From: Asticcacaulis taihuensis
Lineage (GTDB): Bacteria; Pseudomonadota; Alphaproteobacteria; Caulobacterales; Caulobacteraceae
Direction: 5' to 3'
Assembly: GCF_900100255.1 (NCBI RefSeq)
Contig: NZ_FMTS01000002.1
Span: 211,400 to 275,399 of the forward strand
Length of the DNA: 64,000 nucleotides
The notes below the pieces were generated by a model, which searched no databases, was not told the origin of the DNA, and saw nothing but the letters and a program-made list of their open reading frames with translations. Within the stretch, counting starts at the first letter, position 1; every line of letters begins with the position of its first letter. This document shows, in pieces, positions 60,019-64,000 of this stretch. Both the position numbers and the translations under genes were made by a program.

Positions 60019-61467
60019 TTAGCTTCTATAGTCACCATTAATGCTGATATACCCATGCGTCAGGTCGCAGGTATAGACGTGCGCCAGCGCCCGGCCGACA
60101 CCGACATCGACGCTGATTTCCAGTTCGGCGTTTTTCATATAGGCCGACATCGCCGCTTCGTCATAGGTGCGTGATACGGCGCCATGCTCGGCCGCCACCA
60201 GGTCGCCAAAGCGGATGGCGATGCGGTCGCGGTCCACCGGCTCCTCGGTCTTGCCGACGGCCATGACGATGCGGCCCCAGTTGGCGTCTTCGCCGGCCAG
60301 GGCCGTCTTGACCAGCGGGCTTTCGGCGATCGACTTGGCGATTTTCCGCGCCGAGGCCGGGCTGGACGCACCGGTGACATTGACCTTGACGAACTTGGTA
60401 GCGCCCTCGCCGTCACGGATCAGTTGGGTGGCCAGGGAGTGCATAACCTTTTCCAGCTTGGCCTTGAAATCGGCTAGGCGCTTGTCGCCGGCGCGGGAAA
60501 TCTTCGGCGCCCCGGCAGCCCCCGTGGCGAACAGCAGGCAGGTGTCGTTGGTCGAGGTATCGCCATCGACCGTCACCGAGTTGAAGGTGGTGCGGGTATA
60601 GAGGGCCAGCAGGCTTTGCAGAACGCCGGGCGACAGCGTGGCATCAGTAGCGATAAAGGCCAGCATGGTGGCCATGTCCGGCGCGATCATGCCCGAGCCC
60701 TTGGCGATGCCGTTGATGCGCACCGTCACGCCCTCGATCACCGCGGTTTCCGAGGCGCCCTTGGGGAAGGTATCGGTGGTCATGATGGTGGCGGCGGCAT
60801 CGGCCCAGGCATCGGCGCGCAGGTCTTTTTCGAGGTCGAACAGGCGGGCGGCGATCTTGGAATCGTCAAGCACCACGCCGATCACGCCCGTGCTGGCCAG
60901 CATGATGTCGCGCTGGCGGCAATCGATGCGGCGGGAAAGCGCGGAGGCCGTGCGGCGGGCGGCGTCGGCGCCGGGCTTGCCGGTAAAGGCATTGGCGCAG
61001 CCGGCATTACAGATCAGGGCGCGGACATCGCCGCCCTCATTGGCGTCGAGCTGCTTCTTGCACCAGTCCACCGGCGCGGAGCCGACCGTATGGCGGGTGA
61101 AGACGCCGGCGCAGGTCGTGCCTTCGGCGAACTTCATCAGCAGGGTGTCTTTCCGGTCGTGCTTATAGAAGCCGGAACGGGCGGTCGAAAGCTGCACGCC
61201 ACCCACCGGCGGCATGTCCGGCAGAGGCACGGCCAGGGGCGATACGGCCAGGCCGGGTTTTCCCGGCGCCGCCTTGGGCGACTCGGATTCAGAATGCGTC
61301 AGGTTGGCGACCGCATCGGCGCCGGTCTGGACCGCGCGCTTCACCGCGCTGGTAAAGGGATCAAGCGCGCGTTCCAGCCCTCCGGCCAACCCCCCAGCCA
61401 AGCCCTCAGCGGCGCGCTGGGTAATGCGGCTGGCGGATGGGGTCTTTGAAGGGGGCGTCTTCGTCAC
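60019..61467 (-). CDS. argJ: bifunctional glutamate N-acetyltransferase/amino-acid acetyltransferase
   Basis: A 482-aa protein. The ArgJ core begins near residue 76 (VSPLAVPLPDMPPVGGVQLS) and includes the self-cleavage region APDMATMLAFIATDA, where Thr becomes the nucleophile after splitting into two chains. CNAGCANAFTG and NSVTVDGDTSTNDTCLLFA are family marks. It recycles the acetyl group in arginine synthesis. The first ~75 residues are an Ala/Pro/Ser-rich extension (AEGLAGGLAGGLERALDPFT) not in typical ArgJ; either a lineage-specific tail or a start chosen too early. Confidence 0.93.
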   Translation of the reverse strand: MTKTPPSKTPSASRITQRAAEGLAGGLAGGLERALDPFTSAVKRAVQTGADAVANLTHSESESPKAAPGKPGLAVSPLAVPLPDMPPVGGVQLSTARSGFYKHDRKDTLLMKFAEGTTCAGVFTRHTVGSAPVDWCKKQLDANEGGDVRALICNAGCANAFTGKPGADAARRTASALSRRIDCRQRDIMLASTGVIGVVLDDSKIAARLFDLEKDLRADAWADAAATIMTTDTFPKGASETAVIEGVTVRINGIAKGSGMIAPDMATMLAFIATDATLSPGVLQSLLALYTRTTFNSVTVDGDTSTNDTCLLFATGAAGAPKISRAGDKRLADFKAKLEKVMHSLATQLIRDGEGATKFVKVNVTGASSPASARKIAKSIAESPLVKTALAGEDANWGRIVMAVGKTEEPVDRDRIAIRFGDLVAAEHGAVSRTYDEAAMSAYMKNAELEISVDVGVGRALAHVYTCDLTHGYISINGDYRS

Positions 61468-61598
61468 TGGCGCGGTTCCTTTGGACTTACGTAATACGGG
61501 TCTTGCCCCTTAACAGAGACACCGTAAGGACGCCATAGGCAATACCGATACACGCACTGTTACGGCAGGTTTTGCCAAATGTGATGAAGAGAGGGCTT

Positions 61599-61635
61599 TT
61601 TCGCAGGTGCGAAATATGTTATGACAGCGCTGTCA
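61599..61635. promoter_or_regulatory. two adjacent perfect palindromes
   Basis: TTTCGCAGGTGCGAAA (61599-61614) and TGACAGCGCTGTCA (61622-61635). The second has the GCGC-centred shape of LacI-family operators. They lie between argJ (divergent) and the small ORF at 61677. Confidence 0.6.
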
Positions 61636-61676
61636 GTAAATTTGAGACGGGCCATTACCCGCAGGAATTAAGTATC

Positions 61677-61754
61677 ATGAAGTCCATCGCCAGCATTTTT
61701 GTGAACCTCGTCATCGGTTGGGCCCGCGCGCACCGCCTGCCTGTCGCCGACTAA
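61677..61754 (+). CDS. possible micro-ORF, 25 aa
   Basis: MKSIASIFVNLVIGWARAHR then LPVAD and stop. AGGAA lies about 11 bases upstream and two palindromes lie farther upstream. The peptide has an amphipathic hydrophobic start. It is too short to judge from codon use; it could be a small membrane peptide or a leader. It is not part of any larger gene-like frame. Confidence 0.35.
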   Translation: MKSIASIFVNLVIGWARAHRLPVAD

Positions 61755-61818
61755 AAGGCCGGAACAACGAAATTCTGATCGCTGACGGCGATCTCCCTTT
61801 TTGAAGGCCGGGTGACGT

Positions 61819-62799
61819 TTACGTCTTTTGCCCTGCCTTTTTCACGGGCACGGCACTCGATGCGGAGGCGCTATCCGCCGATGCGTCATCCGCTTCCATC
61901 GAGGCCGGTGCGGAATCCGGTTCCTGGCCGGACCCCGTCTGGGACGGCTTGACCAGCAGTTCGACCTTCGCCTTCTTGCGCAAGCTGTTCAACATGCCGG
62001 CCACCTGGTTATAGATCAGGTAGCGCATGATGATCGGGCGCTCCTCCTCCAGCGTCGGCAATTGCTCGGGCCGGCGATCCTCGACCCGCAGCAGGGCCCA
62101 GCCGCCATCGACCTGAACCGGGCCGACCGTATCGCCGGTCTTGGCGGTCGCCAGCACGCCCTTATAGGCCTGCGGCATGATGTCCGTGGTGAAATAGCCC
62201 ATGTCGCCGCCATTGAAGCGCGTGCCCTGGTCGATCGATTTTTCCATCGCCATGGCTTCGAACAGGGCGCCCCCCTGGAGTTGCTTCAGGGCCGCGTCGG
62301 CCTCGGCCTTGGTCCGCAGCAGGATCAGCCGGGTGCGGATTTCCTCGGACTGTTTCGACAGCTTGACCTGCTCGTCATAATGATCCTTGACCGCCTTGTC
62401 GTCGATATCACGGTCGATGCTGGTCTCGACCAGCATATCGCCCAGAATGCGGTCATGCGCGGCGCGCAGACGGCGCTGGGCGGTGGTCGATTTTTCCAGC
62501 CCCTTGGCCATGGCCGCCTTGGCCAGCAGGCGCTGATCGATCACTTCTTCCAGGGTACGCGAGAACAGATCGGAGGTGACATCGAGCGGCTCGCCGGGGC
62601 CAATCTGCCCTTGCGCGATCGCCTCGGCACGGACATCCGAAGTCCAGATGGTTTCGCCGTCGATCCGCGCCACGGCGACATCACCGGCTTCCGGCGGCGC
62701 TTCGTTGCTGACGGTCGTCTTGTTACAGGCAGCGACGCTTAAACTCAGGGCCAGCATTGCCGGCAGATATATGAGACGCAAAACAGATGGTTTAGCCAT
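61819..62799 (-). CDS. parvulin-type peptidyl-prolyl isomerase lipoprotein
   Basis: A 326-aa protein from ATG 62799. Signal with lipobox: IYLPAMLALSLSVAAC. The SurA-like N-terminal helical part (about 35-150: VARIDGETIWTSDVRAEAIA, LEEVIDQRLLAKAAMAKG) precedes a parvulin domain (about 165-265: IRTRLILLRTKAEADAALKQ, GTRFNGGDMGYFTTDIMP, GDTVGPVQVDGGWALLRVED). The C-terminus is disordered (Ser/Ala/Asp). It probably folds outer-membrane or periplasmic proteins. Divergent from secA, a functionally fitting neighbour. Confidence 0.9.
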   Translation of the reverse strand: MAKPSVLRLIYLPAMLALSLSVAACNKTTVSNEAPPEAGDVAVARIDGETIWTSDVRAEAIAQGQIGPGEPLDVTSDLFSRTLEEVIDQRLLAKAAMAKGLEKSTTAQRRLRAAHDRILGDMLVETSIDRDIDDKAVKDHYDEQVKLSKQSEEIRTRLILLRTKAEADAALKQLQGGALFEAMAMEKSIDQGTRFNGGDMGYFTTDIMPQAYKGVLATAKTGDTVGPVQVDGGWALLRVEDRRPEQLPTLEEERPIIMRYLIYNQVAGMLNSLRKKAKVELLVKPSQTGSGQEPDSAPASMEADDASADSASASSAVPVKKAGQKT

Positions 62800-63075
62800 G
62801 AATTTCCCCAAAGCGGTCTTACGACAGTCCCGTCCCCCAAGCTGAGCCCAAGCGAAGATTGACATACATCATTCCGCCGCTTAAGTCAGTGCCCGTGCTT
62901 GAAAAGCGCAATTCCGGACCTATTTGACCTGTAAGTCGTTTCAGTCTCGTTACGAACACTACAGATAAATAAGACGTTTTCGCGCCGACTTCACAATTCT
63001 CTACATCTGACAGGCTAATCTGGCCCGATTTGAGGCTATTTCAGACTGATACGAAATTCATAGTTAAGGTTTCTC

Positions 63076-64000
63076 ATGCTGGCCATCGCCAAAATGCTTT
63101 TCGGCTCCTCAAATGATCGCAAGGTTCGCGGCTACATGGCCCGCGCGCAGAAGATCAGCGCGCTTGAGCCCAAAATGAAGGCGATGAGCGATGAGGAACT
63201 GCGCGGCCAGACCCAGGTCTTCAAGGAACGCATCGCCAAGGGCGCCTCGCTCGATTCGCTGATGGACGAAGCCTTCGCCGTGGTGCGCGAAGCCGCCTGG
63301 CGCTCGATCGGCCAGCGCCATTATGATGTCCAGCTCGTCGGCGGCATGATCCTGCACAAGGGCGGCATCGCCGAAATGCGCACCGGTGAAGGCAAGACCC
63401 TGGTGGCCACGGCGCCGGTCTATCTCAACGCCCTCTCCGGCAAGGGCGTCCACCTGATCACGGTCAATGACTATCTGGCCAAGCGCGACGCCGATTTCAT
63501 GGGCCGCGTCTACCGTTTCCTCGGCCTTTCGACCGGCGTCATCGTCCAGGGGCTTTCGCAGGGCCAGCGCAAGCAGGCCTATGGTTCGGATGTCACCTAT
63601 GGCACCAATAACGAATTCGGCTTCGACTATCTGCGCGACAACCTCGCCTACAGCCGCAACGAAATGGTCCAGCGCGGCCACAACTTCGCCATCGTCGATG
63701 AAGTCGACTCGATCCTGATCGACGAAGCCCGCACGCCGCTGATCATCTCCGGCCCGACCGAGGACCGATCCGAGCTTTACAAGATTCTCAACGCCATCAC
63801 CCTGGAACTGATCAAGGATCCGGATACGTTCGAGCTCGATGAAAAGCAGCGCCAGGTTCTGCTCTCCGAACTGGGCTCCGAGCGCCTGGAAGAAATGCTG
63901 GAGGCCGGCGGCCATCTGGCGGAAGATTCGGCCGGCCTCTATGATCCGGTCAATATCTCGCTGGTCCACCACTCCAACCAGGCCCTCCGCGCCAACACGC
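63076..64000 (+). CDS. secA: preprotein translocase ATPase SecA, partial (C-terminus beyond window)
   Basis: ATG 63076 opens [20 protein letters not shown]. Motor-domain motifs are in place: [20 protein letters not shown] (Walker A), [35 protein letters not shown] and [20 protein letters not shown] (DEVD, Walker B), then the start of the preprotein cross-linking domain. The frame stays open to the window end with 308 codons of an expected ~900. SecA drives proteins through SecYEG. The minus-strand open frame over this region is a shadow. Confidence 0.97.
   Translation, partial: MLAIAKMLFGSSNDRKVRGYMARAQKISALEPKMKAMSDEELRGQTQVFKERIAKGASLDSLMDEAFAVVREAAWRSIGQRHYDVQLVGGMILHKGGIAEMRTGEGKTLVATAPVYLNALSGKGVHLITVNDYLAKRDADFMGRVYRFLGLSTGVIVQGLSQGQRKQAYGSDVTYGTNNEFGFDYLRDNLAYSRNEMVQRGHNFAIVDEVDSILIDEARTPLIISGPTEDRSELYKILNAITLELIKDPDTFELDEKQRQVLLSELGSERLEEMLEAGGHLAEDSAGLYDPVNISLVHHSNQALRANT

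Noticed and set aside
63109-63972. 287-codon minus-strand frame opposite secA
   Set aside because: Antisense shadow; the plus strand is clearly SecA.

Overview
The window is high-GC chromosomal DNA of an alphaproteobacterium, most likely a Caulobacteraceae member and perhaps Asticcacaulis-like. The reasons are the alphaproteobacterial-type HisRS, UbiG, DUF4167, DUF1178 and NDUFAF5-like proteins, a perfect CIRCE element before groESL, perfect CtrA-type boxes (TTAA-N7-TTAA) before two chemoreceptor genes, and many secreted or lipoprotein hypotheticals plus a GH3 glycosidase. The genus is inference. No rRNA, tRNA, CRISPR array, phage or transposase gene was seen. Genes cut by the window edges are a glycosyltransferase (left) and secA (right).

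Layout. 1-9.5 kb: partial GT4 glycosyltransferase, an Lrp/AsnC regulator overlapping a TPR/beta-propeller protein, an ABC-F ATPase, a tandem triplet of paralogous membrane-anchored proteins of unknown family (third copy frameshifted), an FG-GAP-like secreted protein, an HxlR regulator, an EEP-family hydrolase and a DUF883 protein. 9.6-11.8 kb: groES-groEL with promoter, CIRCE and terminator. 11.8-13.4 kb: an accessory islet holding an unknown 193-aa protein, a wrecked BrnA-like antitoxin, and a DUF559 nuclease-like gene sandwiched between copies of an interspersed two-hairpin repeat. 13.4-25 kb: a duplicated-domain hypothetical, two cyclophilin-like lipoproteins, AsmA, a LuxR-type HTH/membrane protein with a nested ORF, DUF6629, DUF899, a GH3 beta-glycosidase, an exported M24 peptidase, a frameshifted DUF3916-like gene and YjbR. 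25-30 kb: two divergent EF-hand proteins across a very AT-rich spacer, a TyrA-like dehydrogenase and a Kef-type antiporter. 30-36 kb: two convergent M13 metallopeptidase paralogues with mirrored, structurally conserved 3' untranslated regions; between them lie a TetR regulator with three identical-type operators, two small proteins and repeats. 36-46 kb: hisS, small exported proteins, DsbD/ScsB, ptsP (EI-Ntr). 46-51 kb: two chemoreceptor paralogues and lysC. 51-64 kb: ubiG, prmC, DUF4167, the comF-grxC-nitrilase-DUF1178 operon, an NDUFAF5-like methyltransferase, mutT with a Phd/PemK toxin-antitoxin pair, argJ, a parvulin lipoprotein and secA.

How it fits together. Most of the window is housekeeping: protein folding (GroESL, cyclophilins, parvulin, DsbD, SecA), amino-acid and quinone synthesis (TyrA, LysC, ArgJ, UbiG), translation (HisS, PrmC, ABC-F) and nitrogen PTS control (PtsP). 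The accessory parts are the repeat/DUF559 islet, the frameshifted genes and the small TA module. The strongest unusual signals are: (1) an eight-copy interspersed repeat whose hairpin stem shows compensatory changes between copies, with a DUF559 gene filling the space between two direct copies; (2) the mirrored 3' UTR structures of the two M13 genes; (3) two broken genes that both shift frame at the same heptamer, T TTT TTG; (4) matching CtrA boxes before both chemoreceptor genes.
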